Shown: positions 13,401 to 28,100 of the stretch, one piece after another
Position numbering within the stretch: the first letter of the stretch is position 1
How the letters are laid out: the number at the start of each line of letters is the position of its first letter
Source: Dipteris shenzhenensis
Taxonomy: Eukaryota > Polypodiophyta > Polypodiopsida > Gleicheniales
DNA: 64,000 bases
Direction: 5' to 3' (one strand)
NCBI GenBank assembly: GCA_047967505.1
Contig: CM106540.1
Position numbers and translations under genes: made by a program
The notes under the pieces: model-generated
Databases searched by the model: none
Told to the model about the DNA's origin: nothing
What the model saw: the letters and a program-made list of their open reading frames with translations, nothing else

Positions 13401-16400
13401 CCTGGAATCTTGCCCCTCTGCCTCCATTCTTTCAAAAGGAAAAATAGATTATTATTATTATTATTATTATTATTTTCACTTCTTTCCGCACGCCAAAACT
13501 CCAAAAGTATCACACTTCAAATTTCCTTTTGCTGTACAGGAGTAAATAGACTGCAAACTGGAAATTTGTATAGAAGGGGGAAAAAAATGCTCCCTGGAAG
13601 CTCCACGTAACGTAGATATAGTCCAACTTCCTTTGATGAAGAACCGGGTGACCTTCGGAACAGCTATTTAGCGATCCTCTTCGGAAGACTCTGCTTTAAA
13701 GGTCTGATCGACGCTGGCCTAGAACGCTCTGCTCGCTTCCATGCGGGGCAGAGCTATGATTCTGAAGTTTGGAGTTCCAAAGGTGACCCTTTGTTGAGCT
13801 AATCAGCCACGCAGCGATGACGCTGCCCGTGCGTCGCCCATCGCAACGCCTCAACTCCACGAAGTAATCGTCTGCTCCTCAATGTAGATGTTGCTGCCTC
13901 GACGAAAACGCTCTATTCCTAATCCCTCTTCTCTTGCACGTGAGGCGCGGCGTCAACTTCCATGTGCAGAATTTGTAGGAAATGGCGACCTTCTTCCTGT
14001 ACCAAGCATACACCTTGACTCTTTTTCTCCGTTTTGGCGTCACGCGTGGCAGAGTTGTCCCTTGTTCATCACAGGTGAATTATGCACAAAGGCAATTTAA
14101 TGCACGTTCGACTCCCGTTTGCTAACAAAGCCTTGAGCAAGCGATGAATGTCGCCTATTTCAGTCCTTCACCAAGGAAAGACGTCGACTACCCCTCTCTT
14201 GCCTCCACACAGATATAGCCCTAGTCATGGCTTGGCATTTTCGGAAAAATCCAGCCATTGATTGGAAAAAGCATATTTACTAGTTCAAGATGAACGGGGT
14301 AGAATATGTTTTGTGAGGTGAAAAGGATTTACCTCGAGGACCATTGATTTCAGCCATGGAAATTCGGAAGACTCCGAAAGAGTTTCTGTGTCTGTGTATA
14401 GCATCGGTAGAGTCGATTGATGATGGATCGGCTAGCACCGAGGCTACCCAAGATGGGGAAATGGCCGAGTTAGCTAAAGAAATATCAGAGAAGTTCTCTG
14501 ATTGTTTTAGGGATGAGTTACCTTATGGGTTGCCTCCAGAGCGGAATGTTCAGCATAAAATTGAGCTTATCCCGGGGGCAGAACTTGTAAATAGACCTCC
14601 CTATGGATTAAGCTTTACCGAAGAAACTGACGTGCGAAGAAAAACTGGGCCAAATTAGCAAATGAAACACTCTATTTACTACTCTCTTGGATTCGTCGAT
14701 TCACGGACAAGGCAAAATCACAGGCGATGGCATCGTAGCCACTCTCATGGATTGCATGCCTCCACACAAAGATACGTAATTACATTCCTTCATGCCTATC
14801 CACAAGCCCACAATTCCCTAGATGGTTCCCTCCTGCCACATGTCATCATTTTAGACCTTTAGCTTGGTACACCATTTACCCCTCTCTTGGGGCACAATTA
14901 AAACATTTGCCCCTTGGCATTCTCACACATTTAGGTGCACCTAGGCCTGAGCACTCAGAACCACCTAGTCGATGCCAATACACCCTCACCTAGGACCTTG
15001 GCAGTTACTTCCCTTGACCATTTTATTTACGCACATAAAATATTACAAAAGTCAGTCATCTAAGAGAAAATGCCCACCGACCTTTCCGAGGTCATGCTAT
15101 CTCGGCTAGAGCATAACATAGACTATCCTCACATGGGGCAGGCACACCCACAACAAAAGCCCTCACTCCTACTGTACACATGATACATCAGGTTATGCTC
15201 AACTCTTAACACCTTTTGCCTCGAACTGGTCTTGCCTTCTTCAAGGGCTCCAATCTGTCCACTCCTTCCAGTAATACGCTCCATCAGCCCCAAACGATCT
15301 TCAAATAGTTCCACACTTCAAACACCCTCCAGATTCGCAAAGTGCTCGATCCATAGCCCCTCCCGGTCTTGGGCTCTCCTGTTATGGTGTCGACGCAATG
15401 CAACCCGAACATTTCATGTGGTAATCAAATAGGATGTAGTGGGCTTGAGCTGGGAGGACATATCAAGTGGCGCATGGGCTCCCATACATCATAGACCCAA
15501 TGTGGCATATGTGTGCCAGAAAGCCGGGTCAGTGTTGGGGATAGGTGGCTCCCCCTCTGAGAGAAGCCCCCAAGAGTCAACTCCTTGGAATGAGTGAATC
15601 ACCTCAACCAACCTCTTATGGCATGCAAAACGGCGTGAGATCCGCTATGCCTTGGATGTAGTCAATGCCCCAAAGCTGGCATGAGGTGAGATCTTGGTAC
15701 TCAGCATCAATGTGAGAGGTGGGTAGTATCTACCACATATAGATAAATTGAAGAGAAATCATGTGGTAAGAGAAGTAAGAGAAGAAAAAGTAAGAAATTC
15801 ATATCTATTCTCTGAAGTTTCGAAGTTAGTAGAAACCGATTGATTCCACTACTCATTTGAATCATTGAAAATGTAGAGAGTATACCACATAAGTTCACAA
15901 TGTACAACTCTACTGAAAAATGAAACGAAATGGTCTTATAAACTTGTGAATCCTTTAGGGTTAGGGTTAGCTTTTCATGTGTCTCACCCTCTAGCATGTG
16001 CATTCTATTCTTATAAACATGTGAACCCCTTAGGGTTTGTTAGAAGATGACCCAACAGAGGGTACGCACAGCGGAAGACTTATAGTAATGCCCAGGATCT
16101 CACACAGTGTGCGGTGTGGGTGTGGAATCACAAACTTCTTTACTTATGTGCATTCAATAGATGTGCAGACTCATCAATAGACAATGAACCGGCCAGATAG
16201 AGAAACCACCAAAATATATATTTCCGTCCAAAACTATGGACACAATACAAAAGAGATAGATCCAGAGTCCCACCAATGGTGTGGTCCTCTGATCTAACCA
16301 CAAGGTCCTTCTCCTATCTGCCGGCTATCTCTAGACTCGAGTCCGCGTGCTCCACCTCGAGCGTTTGTAGACTTTTCGTACTGTTGCTGACGTCATCTGT

Positions 16401-19400
16401 GGTCTCTTCTCTTGGGTCCCTATTGCTATCCTGTGCTCCGCCTTATGCTCCTGTAGATCAGCCAAGTACCCGCCTCTCTTCTTTTGGGGCACATCCTGCC
16501 CTAGGTCTCCCTCCCTCATGCTCTCCTCATATGGGGGCTCACAGATGGGGAGGTGACCTTTCCAACACACCCTCTCACCGACACATCCAGGCCCAATGCC
16601 AACACGTCGATGAAGATGCTCTAGTAACTCCCTAGTCATAGTACTTTGGAACTTTTCGATGTCGAAATCTTTTCCTGGCTTTTCATCCAGTGGCTCCTGC
16701 TCCACCAGGTCCGGTCCCGCTTCCGCACACCATCCTGGTACACAGGTCCATCTTTGGTAGCACCTCCTGGCACCACCTCCTTCAGTCACATTCCTGCCTT
16801 CGAATTCGAGCAATCCAGCCGTCACGATCTTCCAGCTGTCCCCCTCATAATGAGTGAACAACCTGGAGTCTTCCAAGCACCATGCTCTGAGGGTCTGTTT
16901 CAACCCGTCCTTTTGGCAAGGTCTGCAACAAAAGTACATCTCCAGATCACGTGGACTGCGAACTTTAAATGCCCAGGACTAACTTGAGTCACCCTCCTTC
17001 TCGCAAGGGCACAATCCTCCAGTCGTGGAAGTCGATTCCCAAGAGCTTCTGAATCAGGGTCGTCCTTCAGCAAGGTCCTTGCCTTCAGGCTCCCACACCT
17101 GTGAGCCTCCTACTTGGGCTCTGATACCATGTTAGAAGATGACTCGACTTACGATCACATTTTCACTTAGAGGGATCATTGAGGAGGCCAGACACAGGAG
17201 ACAGAGAGTATATTGTTGCTTTGTGGATTTCCGCAAGGCATTCGACACTGTTCCCCGCGCCCGACTCGTCAGACGCCCGCAGGAGTTAGGCTACGACTCG
17301 TAGGTTATCTGGGCAGTAGTAGCTCTCTATGAGCGGGTGACGGGCCAGGTCAGAATTGGCACCAGCTGGACCCCAGAGATCACGAGCACTATCGGAGTCA
17401 AACAAGGATGTCCCTTGTCACCGACTCTATTTGGCCTCTACATCGACGAGCTCAAGACCACCATCAAGACACTCGGAGGTGCAGGCTGCTCTCTTGCGGA
17501 GACTGTCATCCAGATTCTCCTATATGCAGACGATGTAGTATTACTATCCTCTTCTGCTACTGGTCTTCAGCGACACCTGGATGGACTTCAGGTCTTGTGT
17601 GATACACATGACTTGAAGGTCAACCTTGGGAAAACCAAGGTGATGATCTTCAACACTTCCAGACCCGCTATGCACCGAGAGCAGTTCCTCTTCGCCGGCG
17701 ACCCTGTTGAGATAGTTGACTCTTACACATACTTGGGCGTTGTCTTCTCAGGCCCGATCTTCACAATGCGCCCGGCCATGTAGGCCAGGATCAGTCGGGG
17801 CTACGCTGCTCTTGCCAGGCTGGAGCGACAGTGCTACCACTCCCACTTCCAGGACCCGCGGACCAAGTCTCTCCTTTTTGATTCTTTGGTCCGCCCAGCA
17901 GGCATGTACGGTAGCCCGTGGTAGGGAGTCGACCTTTCAGACACATAGTGGGCTCGAGTCGAGCGCCTACAGATACTGATGTTTGCTCGGATGATCCGCA
18001 GCAAACCATCGGTACCACACCAGATCATTCTAGTAGAGTTCGGTGCCTCACCCCTACAGCTTGATGCGGCTTTCCAGGCTATCACTTATCTCCACAGAGT
18101 CAGGGATTTCAGCTCCTCCGTCGACGGTTGCCTCCGCCTACCTTGGCTAGCCCTATCCTCCTCTATGGCCTTATCCGTTGATGGGGACCAGCGATGCTGG
18201 TATAGTCGTCTTTCCAGTTGGTTCACTCGACTAGGCCTCGATTTAGACCTTCAGTACAGCCTCGACGCTCCACCATCTCCCCTCTCCCCCACTGACCAGG
18301 AGGTCAACCGGCTCATTCGAGCGGATCTGCTCTAGCTCCACACCTGGCGGACATGGTTTCTTCACTTCGAGCTTCCTGTGAAGCTCGACTTCTACTGCCG
18401 ACACTGCCTCCAGATCTCACAGGAGGGCTTCATCACACCTCCGGGTTACACACAACTTCATCTACCACATGCGCTCTGGATCTCCCTCGGTCAGTTTAGG
18501 GTTTCGTCACACCGATTACGGATTGAGAGCGGACGCGTAGAGGGTATCCCACGAGAGGGCCGCCTTTGCCCACTTTGCGACTTGCAGGAGATCGAGTCGG
18601 AGGAGCATTTTGCTTTCAGATGTCCTATCTATTATGCCATTCGAGGCCGGTACCACTGCCTCTTCCGCGACGGATTCGGCCCCCTCCCACACATGCTGCA
18701 GTTCCCGGATCAGCGATGCCTAGCCGCTTTCTTACATGAGATGACTCGCCACCGAGATACCTCTCTCCGAGCACGGCGACACGCGCAGCACACAACGTGA
18801 GGACACCCAGCGGCCCATCACTGATTTCTTCCAGTCACAGGATACCTCTCCTCAATCTAGCCGACGACGCGGACGTGAGTGAGAGCCAAAGCCACGACAG
18901 CTGCGCCAGCAGACAGACCCACACATCCGGGTCCATGACATCTTGTCTCTGCTCTCTGCTCGCCCCACTGGGGTTACCGTTGCCCTCATCCACAGGGCCA
19001 CCCGCCGCCCCCGACGACCGAGCTCGACTAGGCCGCGTGATGTCAGAGGCCAATCATCTATCGCAGGGTTTTTTCCGGCCTCCCATTTGACGGCCCCTCT
19101 ATGATTGGTCTCTGACGATCACCACCTGCACATATATATTGAATCTCCCCCCTCTGCCCCATTTTTGGTGCCCCCCCCCTTCTTCTTTTTTGTATCATCT
19201 GGAGGTTGACACATATTTTTTGTATCAGGACTAGACACACTGTCCTTCATAACCTCTTTTTTGTAGAAACGGTTGGCTGGCCCGTTTTGAGACCGCCACC
19301 ATTATGCTCATTGTATCAGTTATCTTTAGTCTCATAGACCTTCACGGTCTCCCGAAGACTTTAATAAACTCTTTCTTTCTTTCTTCCTAGTGTGGGCATT

Positions 19401-22119
19401 CTATTCACACAAATCGATGTTGAGATTGTCATCTCCAAGACCTTTCTTCAAGGTCAGCACCATGATATGAAGAAATAAAGTCTCTATACAATACCACCCC
19501 TAGATATCAATTTTTTGATATCTAGGTATATTATCATTCTTCTTTCTAACAATAATTGAATGGTATGGTCACAAGAATGTTGTTAATGTAACCTGATCCT
19601 CTTTGTTAAAGTTGAATATGTTTCTCGACCTTGTTTGCTTGATTGTTGTTGACCTCTTGGATCCAACATCTTCATTTTCTTATCGTCGGTCACAGATAGT
19701 TTGCTGATGTTAGCTGCATGTGAAACTGATGTGCTCTCACTGTTGCCTTCAAAGTAACTCTTGATGGAGAATAAGCTCCTTGGGACCAAAATGATACACC
19801 ACACATATGAACGTCTACTAATTTTATTTGCAAGTTTGGGAAAGTAGGTGGTTAGAAAGTGCATGAATTATACATGGCAAGTTTAGAAAAGGCATTGTTC
19901 AAGCCTTCACAATACATTCATCAGGTATTTGTGCTCCTATAAACAATCAGACATGAAAGTTTATCACAAATAGTTTTTTGGGAGGAAAAGACAATGAGCC
20001 ACTTGGTTCTGAAGTAATTCAAAGTAGGGGAGTTCAATCTTTTCTTTGTACCCCACAATGATTAAAACTCGCTATATATCTATTGATCATTTATTTTTTT
20101 CCTCCATCAAGCAAACCAGGTACAAAGATCTTGCTCTCTTATAAGAAAAAATTTACAAGTGGGAGCCAATATATTATGGGCTTTAACTTTTTCGCTCGAT
20201 GTATAGTCTTTCTTGTTTCCCCACCCCAACAAGAGAGCTGTGGTTTCAAATTTTGGTCAATGGGCTAACATAATTGTCTCTCTGCAATGACAATGGTGGA
20301 CTATATTACAGGAAATTTGTTTGACTGGATTTATTCATAGTGCTAGCCTTCTTCTCCAGAGAATCATAAAAACAAAGCTTGTTGATATGTGTAGAAATGC
20401 ATGGAAAATATATGATACACATATCTATGGATGCGACATGCATTTACAGTGGTGGATTACATTACATGTTTGACTGGATTAATTCATACTGCTAGCCTTC
20501 TTCTCCAGAGAATCATAAAAACAAATCATGTTGATATGTGTAGAGATGCATGGAAAATATATGATATACATATCTATGGATGCGACATGCATGTACTTTG
20601 GGTGCTGATAATATGAGGAATGCCGTATTAGTTGGTCAATGCTATGCATCACAGTGTTTATGTTTTGAATCATCTCATGGCAGCACAATTTTCCCTCGTC
20701 TATGGTAAGTTGGGAGTAAACCTAGGTTTCAGCATTGGCTATGTGTACAGCATTGCCTTTCTGAAGCAGATGCAGCTCTTCACCTTTTCATTGTCTCTGG
20801 CATCACTCCAGGGATATGACTTGTGCACACTGTATTTAAAGGCTTTCCACTCTCATGACATGATGTTGTGAAGCCTCTATGCGCCACTGCAGATAGAGGA
20901 ATCTGGGAGCTTTTCATTCTTAGCAAATGTGGTTTCCGAGTTTGAGGCTGTGGAGAGAAGGCTACCTGAAAGCATTGAACATGCCAAGAGTTTGAATGCA
21001 GACATGCATTTGCTGAGACAGCAAATACAAGCAGAAGCTCTGGCTCATAAGGAAGCTGTTGGAGATTGGAGCAAATCCTTAACACAATTGAAACAGGTAC
21101 CAGATCTGCACAGCAAAACTTTAAAATATAGCAATTACAAATCCCCCCCCCTCCCCTGAACAACTAAGCTTCTCCATGATGTTTCACAGGGAATCAAGGA
21201 TCTTAAAAAGCAGAATAAACTAGTTGCAAAGTACAGGTAAAGTCCCATGACTCAACATACTTCCTAGCTGTCTGACAGAAGCATTCTAAATAAGGATACG
21301 AGTGCATATGAAATTAATTATGTGAGATCACTTTTAATTTTCAAGATGCTGAATGGGCATTAATAGTGGGCTTGTAGGGCAGATAAGGCATTAGCTGAAG
21401 CAGACTGTAAACGGAGAGTAAGGGAAGAGAGACTGAAATCATTAAGAGATGAAATCGACCAACTTGCAAGTCAAATAGAGGTGACATCAAAGCTTAATAA
21501 CCATATAAATGAGACGCCAGACGAGAATTTTAGTGATACATTCTTAAAGTACGAGTCAAAGGTTCATCTTAATCCTGTTAAAAGATTATTTTCTGATAGG
21601 TGGTTGCATATTCTCATGTGTGATTTGCCCTTCCCCGCTTACAACTCCCCCCCAATTTCATCCTTGCCTTCTGCTTCAACACCACCACCAAACATGGTAG
21701 ACCCACATGAACCTGTCACTAAAAAGGTGACAGATCCACAAGAACCTATCGTTGTTCTTGTGCTGCAACCACGAGACAAAAACACTAATTCCCTCGTAAC
21801 AACTTCTAGATCTCGACAGATTCCGCAAGTTTATGCCAAGCTTCAGGAAGTGCTACAATCAGTTGAAGAAGATACCAATGAACATGCGAGACCACTTGTA
21901 TAGGCTTCTCGAATGCTCTTTACATGCGCGCTAAGCAAGTACGCTGCCTGGAGAGATGCAAGGTGTTCGAAATCTTAAGGTTTTCAAGTACGCTGCCTGG
22001 AGAGATGCAAGGTGTACAGAGTCTAAGTGAGACTAGAGAGTCAACATCATAGGTGAGAATAAGGTTGTCGTGTACCCCCCCCCCCTCCAACACCCCGTGC
22101 ACCCCGCTCCCACACCCCA

Positions 22120-22154
<35 letters not shown>

Positions 22155-25100
22155 TTTCTCTCCCTCCCCAACACCCCCCCCCTTTGCGTGCATGTGTGGG
22201 GGGGGGTACACGACATGCCTACAAAGGAAGGGGGGGGGGGGGGGGGGCATGGGGCATGCGCGCAAAAGGGGGAGGGGGGGGAGTGTTGCGGGGGAAGGGG
22301 GGGGAGGGGGGGGCGCGCGTGCCATGCATGCAAAGGGGGGGCATGGGGGGGTACGCAACATGCGCGCAAAAAGGGGCGGGGGCGCCATGCGCTCCTTTGT
22401 TGTTGGATGTGCCCATTGTGGCTGCTCTTGAGGTCCCAGTGACCTCAGCTTTCCTCCTTCTACTTCATCATCTTTGTGGTCCGCTTTTATGAGGGTTGGA
22501 AACTCTCCCTAGGCTTAAATGCCTTTTGGATGTTGTGCTTCTAGAACATGGTCTCTGTTGACCAGAATTTTCACATGGTTGGGTTGTAAAACCAACATAT
22601 CACTCAATGTTGGATAGGATGAAGATGCATTCTTGACTTTTTGCAGCAAGCTGTCTTGTGCTCATTTGGATCTTGGAACATGCGTATAGCACTTGGAACC
22701 AAAACCTTGAAATGTTTAACAAAAGACCCTTTTACCTGAGTAGGCATCATCTGTTGTCTTTACTTTCACACTTTCATCAAATTCTGATTGAGCAAGTTAA
22801 CTGTAGTGTGCACTGGTTCAACCCAAAAGTGATTGGAAAGGTCTTCGCCCTTGAGAATAACCTTGTCATAGAAGTCATCAGAGCGTAGTGCGGAGGTCCG
22901 TAGCAATGAGAATGAAGTCCAACAGCTTGGTAGACCACCATTATAGACTAGATATTCCTTGAGTTCATCAAGTGCTTCCAGCTGCTTCTTCAAGAAGTGT
23001 ACCCACATCTTCCTATTGAAGTCATCAATGGTGGCGGATATTCATGTTGCAATAGATATTTGAGGGAACAAATTGCAGGACACCGTTTTTCTTAAAGTTG
23101 TATATCTTGGGAAATGGTTGTCTTGCTTGCTTGCCTGTCATGCAATAAGCACATATGTCTGATGATCTAATGGATGGTAAATATGCCTTCCACTATACCA
23201 TGTTTCTGCATCTCACATGAAGCGTTCATGTGATATGTTCATGCAACTTGTGCCACAACTTGCCAGAGTTTGAAATTGTTGTGGAAGCCATGACATTTGA
23301 GGGGACTAAGGTGGCCTTAGCACATCTGTCACATCCGAGGTAACTAAGCCGGCCATGGTACATTTGAGTGACCAAGTAATCCATTGTTATGCCAAGTATA
23401 ATACCACGGTCATGAATAGAAACCACGGTATAGGTTGGAAACCATGAAGGCTTAACAATGCTTGCATTAGTGGGGCTTAGAGGGCTGGGGTTATTCCTAG
23501 GCTTTCACATTATTGAATAGGTGCAAAGGAAAGCCCATGTGAGGGCTTTAGGACACATGGCACCAAAGAAGCACGCCAAGTAGCAAGCATTTTGGGAATG
23601 AGGGAGGGTTCGAGAGAGAGATCTCAACTCAGAATGAGGTCTCGTGGATGGAGACCAAGAAGAAGAGACAAGGTTGGAGAGCTAGGCATGAAAGATAAGA
23701 CAACTCATCATAAAGCTGTCCATGCGGCAGGGGTTGTGATTGTGCACTTGAAGAAAAGCCACACATCAATGAAACCAAACATAAATGTAGCAAAACAGGC
23801 AGGCCCACATAGAGTTTGAGCCTAGTTTAATTGCATAACAACAGCATAGAGCTCTTAGACCCTATCCTACGTCTGCTAATGTGAGAGACTCAGGCCAAGG
23901 CACGAGGCATCACATGTGGGAAAAGGAAGCACAAACAGGCACCTTAGCCATCTCCAAAAGCTGTTGTAGCTCTGGTGCTCCAGCAGTAATTAGTCATAGG
24001 TTTTGCATCTGACACCTTTATGTTTACGGGTTCATACAGACTCCCGAAACTAATACGTATGCAGTAGAAAGATAGAAATCTCACAACTCTCATGATCTTT
24101 ACAGAGTTAATGCAGAAGCTAACAACAAAGCCTAATAGGAAGAATAACAGTCTACGTATTCATTACAATGAACAGAACAAAAAACAGAGAGGGGGAAAGA
24201 TGCATTGTATTCCTAATATATTTCAGATACATTCATCATCCAACAAATATATCTCTGGTCAACATGATTAAGACGCTTACATCTCTTTCTTCCTGAACCG
24301 TAATACCCAAACATAATCCAACTGCAATACGGATTGAGGTGTGAAGAGATGCACCCGACAGGTGGTGTCTCTTTGTATCTGAATACTCACTAAAGTATAA
24401 ATTCTGATTATCTACTAAATATATGTGTGTTTTTAGGATTCATCTAGGTATATAGTTGCATTGGTGTCATCACCTTTGAAGTATTGGCCTAATTTATTGA
24501 TGGGAACTTTAGGTAGGTTCTGGCCCTCCTCTTGTGATTGGTTTTCTTCGGGGTTGGTAGGCTCTTGTGCCAAGATTTGCCCGCTCATCCAGCTTGAGAG
24601 GTCTTGCTAGAGGCTAGGATTCCCCCGCGGCAAGGATGCAATCGGCATCTTGACCTCTGTGGAGAGGAAGGCCGCTAATGCGGCAATATCACGTGGTTCT
24701 TGGGAGGTCTCCCTTCCCACCGATAGTGGCTCCTCAAAGCCATAGAGGTCTTCCTCCTCTCTTAGGTTTTGCAACACTGGGTCCTCTTGAAACATCCATT
24801 GCATCAGAGGTCCGGGACCTCTGAGTTATCGGAGTTGGGTGGTTTCTCTTCTTCCACTCTCTTTGGTACCCTAAGTACCTTCGCTCCCCTATGAGTTGTA
24901 GGTGGTCAGGGTGGATGGTATCCGACCCTTTGTTGACCTTGAGTCTATGCTCGAATTTCTCTTGGCATTCCCGTACCAAGTTCTGAGCGTCTATTAAGCG
25001 TTGTTTCTCTAAGACCGCGGGTTTGGATAAGCTCTCTTATGAGCAGGTGGAGATGTGAAGCCTTGGGCCCGCACTGGTTTGTTTACCTCCGAATATGGGG

Positions 25101-28100
25101 GCATACTAGGATCATACAGGGAGGGGCTCGTTCGGATGTAAAGGACGTGGCAAGGGTGGCTGTCTCCTCATCTAAACCGTCTTGGATGAGCACTTGATTT
25201 GTTTCTTTGCTTGGTGACCTTCTTGGGCTTGGTCTGCGGGGACTGGTGTGCCTCGGGAATTTGAGACGTGGAAGTCCTGCCCTTCCTTGCTTGGTTCTTC
25301 ATCTCCTTGCCTAGGTCCTTTGCATGCATCCTCGTGATGACCTTCAAGAGCACCGCTGCTACTTGACCTTGTTCGATGCTTAGCAAATTGATGCTAGTGC
25401 TCTTGAGCGGGGTGGTCGGAGTCGCTGGCCTCCTTAGGGGACAATCCTTAAATAAAGGCTCCACACAAGGGCATGGGACCTATTGTGGACGTGGGACCAC
25501 TGGGGTGAGATCCCTATAAGGACAATCCTTCAAAAAGTGCGCCCCTTGGCATTTAAAGCACGATACGGTAGGGTTCGCTGTGCTCTTATATGGGCATTCA
25601 CTTGTCCTATGTGGACTTTGACATGTATAGCATTGGATTGGGGGCCTTCCTGCCAAGGAACTCATGTCTCGAGACCACAAGCATTGTCTGATATACCGGG
25701 ACATGCTGATCCTCATGTAAAAGGTAGTGACTTATGATGCCACTTTCTTTCAAGTAAGAATGATAGTCGGGATGGCCGTGATCCTGCTCACGCTCTTTCC
25801 AATCACTAGGCAATTCCTCCACGAATACTTGGTTGATTGGAGTTATACGAGGTGGGGGTGGTTGCGGACCTAGTATGGGTGGAGGTAATGGAGCGTGTTG
25901 TGCCTCATATTGCCTTGGATTGGCTAGAGGGGCTCCTTGTGTATTCATCGGGTTGTGTGGGGCCGTCAAGGCCAGTTGGGGCCTTGGTTGGTAGATCGGT
26001 TAGGGAAGGATCTTTGGAAATCGGCATTGAGAGGTGTCGTGGTTCTCCCATCTATAGCAGTGTGCACAATAGAGTGCTTGCCTTGCTCTGAGGCGGGGGC
26101 ACTCATTCGAGGGGTGATTGCTGTTGCATACCCCGCACCAAACATTGTCTATTCTCTGGAATAAGTGGGGGTTACTCGGTGCTTCCTTGGAGGTTCCTAT
26201 CTTCCACTGTTGGCCTAGCTTATTCAGTAGATTAGAGGCCAACTCACCCATATCTAAACCCTTAGACTCTTTATCCTCCTTCATGGAAGGCTCCGTACTG
26301 GAAGACCTTACCGTTTGTGATACCTCGGACGGAGTTGTAGCAGCTTTGTCCTTGGTGTCCTTATCCATCATGTTGTCACTTATACAGATGGCTATTTTGT
26401 TGCAAAGTTCGAAGAAGTTGGGTTCAGAACCATTAAATGGTCATGCAGCTTCGGGTCCGCCAATCCGATGAGGAAGCGTGGCAACAATCGCTCGTCGCTA
26501 ATCCTCTCATGTGGTTTGCAGCAGGACTTGAGGTGTTTGATCCTAGCAATGTAGTCTCGAAGGGACTCATTCTCATTTTATTTCACCTCATACAACTAAT
26601 TAATTGGGCTCCACTTGTGACTACTGGGAGCGAACCCTACGATGAAAGCTTTTCGCAACGCCTCCCAGTTGACTTTCTCCTCAGGGCTGAGGGCCCTATA
26701 CCATTGGCCTGCCTTGCCATCCAGGGTGAGGCTGAAGGTGTTAACCATTTCTAGATCTCCAGGAGCACCAAGTGCTTCGCATATTTGCTTAAATCGCTCC
26801 ACGTGGGAGACCGGATCTCTTTTCTCGAGAAATTTAGTTATCAGCTTGGAGATGGCTATGGGTCAACTCTTAGAGGGATTGGTGTTCCCTGCTGGAAATA
26901 CAGATACAACTGGGCCTCAGGGCCTGTCCTGGTAGCGGGGTCCATTGGTTTACCGGTGCCAACGTTAGGGCTGTGAAGCCTACTCCCCCGAACATCGAGG
27001 TTGTAACTGTGGGGGTAAACTGTCGGACTCCGTGAGGAAGCGGGTTACCAGGCATCTGCATGGACAGTCCTTGCATTGGTCATTAGGGTGGAACTTGAAG
27101 GGCACATAGCCGGTGGCTTGTAGCCTAACGGCGAATGTTGGGGGCACCTTGAAGGTTGGGGGCTCATAAGATGTTATGCTCTAGCCGAGATAGCATGACC
27201 TCGGAAAGATCAGTGGGCATTTTCTCTTAGATGACCAACTTTTGTAATAGTTAATGTGCGTAATTGAATTGGTCAAGAGAAGTAACTGCCAAGGTCCTAG
27301 GTGAGGGTGAAATGGCATTGACTAGGTAGTTCTGAGTGCTAAGGACTAGGTGCACCTAAATGTGCAATAATGCCAAGGAGCAAGTGGTTTTTAATGTGCC
27401 CAAGAGAGGGGTAAAAAAAGGTGCACCAAGTGGAGAGGCTAAAATGATGACATTTGGCAAGGAGAACTATCTAGGGAAATGAGGGTCTCGTGGATAAGCA
27501 TGAAAAAACAAAGGAACGAATTAATTTGAATATCTGTGATCCACGAGAGTTAGGCTGGGTGGAACAATTGAATGCCATCGCCCATGATCTGTGTCAACGT
27601 AGAAATAGAGATTCGAGAGGAAGAGATAGTGTTTTTGATAGTTGGTATCAGAGCCTTGTTGAGAGAGCAAGGGACAAGTGACGGAGGCTGTGCGTGAAGG
27701 GACCAGGTGGACGGGCTTTTTTGTTTGGTGTTCTGCTACGACAACGGGCGTAGGCGACGCACTGATCGCAGCGAGGCTCCGCAACGAAGTGTTGACTGTT
27801 CGTGGCTGGAGTTGGGGGTCCCGTAAGGCAGCGACAACAGTGGGGAAGTTAACCTTACGTGACGAAACGAGGTTATGACGGACAGCAGGCGGCGGAGATA
27901 TCAGCGCCTGGGGTCGACGGGCTCTATGATGATCATCGTGGTCTTCACAAATTATGCGGAACACAATTGCAAATTGAGCGCAGAGGTGGTTAATTGAATT
28001 ACCTGTACGTGACGAGGTGGCGTGGTGTTGACGGGAACCTTACGTTCAATTACCGTCAACGAAGAATAGACTAGATATTCTGGTCGATTGACGGTGCAAC

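Larger units (their letters stand above)
8344..15118 (-). mobile_element. Ty3 chromovirus copy 1, with target duplication TAGAC
   Basis: The LTRs begin TGTTATGC and end GTGTTTCA on the minus strand, at 8344-8711 (3') and 14663-15118 (5'). TAGAC occurs immediately outside both ends (8339-8343 and 15119-15123). The internal region encodes gag, protease, reverse transcriptase, RNase H, integrase and a chromodomain. It lies within the Copia 5' LTR and within DRC9 intron 2, antisense to the gene. An inverted fragment of the element replaces the region next to the 5' LTR, and no primer site is visible there. Confidence 0.9.
5100..15211 (-). mobile_element. Degraded Copia-type LTR element, interrupted by a Ty3 element
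   Basis: Two related LTRs flank a short internal region: the 3' LTR at about 5100-5824 and the 5' LTR at 7751-8343, continuing at 15124-15211 beyond the nested insertion. Both start TGTYA on the minus strand. A purine tract (GAGAGGGGAT, minus) borders the 3' LTR and a tRNA-Met-type primer site (TGGTACCAGAGCC, minus) borders the 5' LTR. The internal region is only about 1.9 kb and shows gag traces but no integrase or reverse transcriptase, so it is internally deleted. The outer left boundary is approximate. No target duplication was confirmed. Confidence 0.7.

Noticed and set aside
16331-16939. 202-codon minus frame as a host gene
   Set aside because: No recognised domain, and it lies between retroelement signals in an intron. 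A chance or transposon frame is more likely.
22047-22492. Several overlapping 65-149 codon frames on both strands
   Set aside because: They translate poly-C and poly-G tracts into poly-Pro and poly-Gly. They are low-complexity artefacts.
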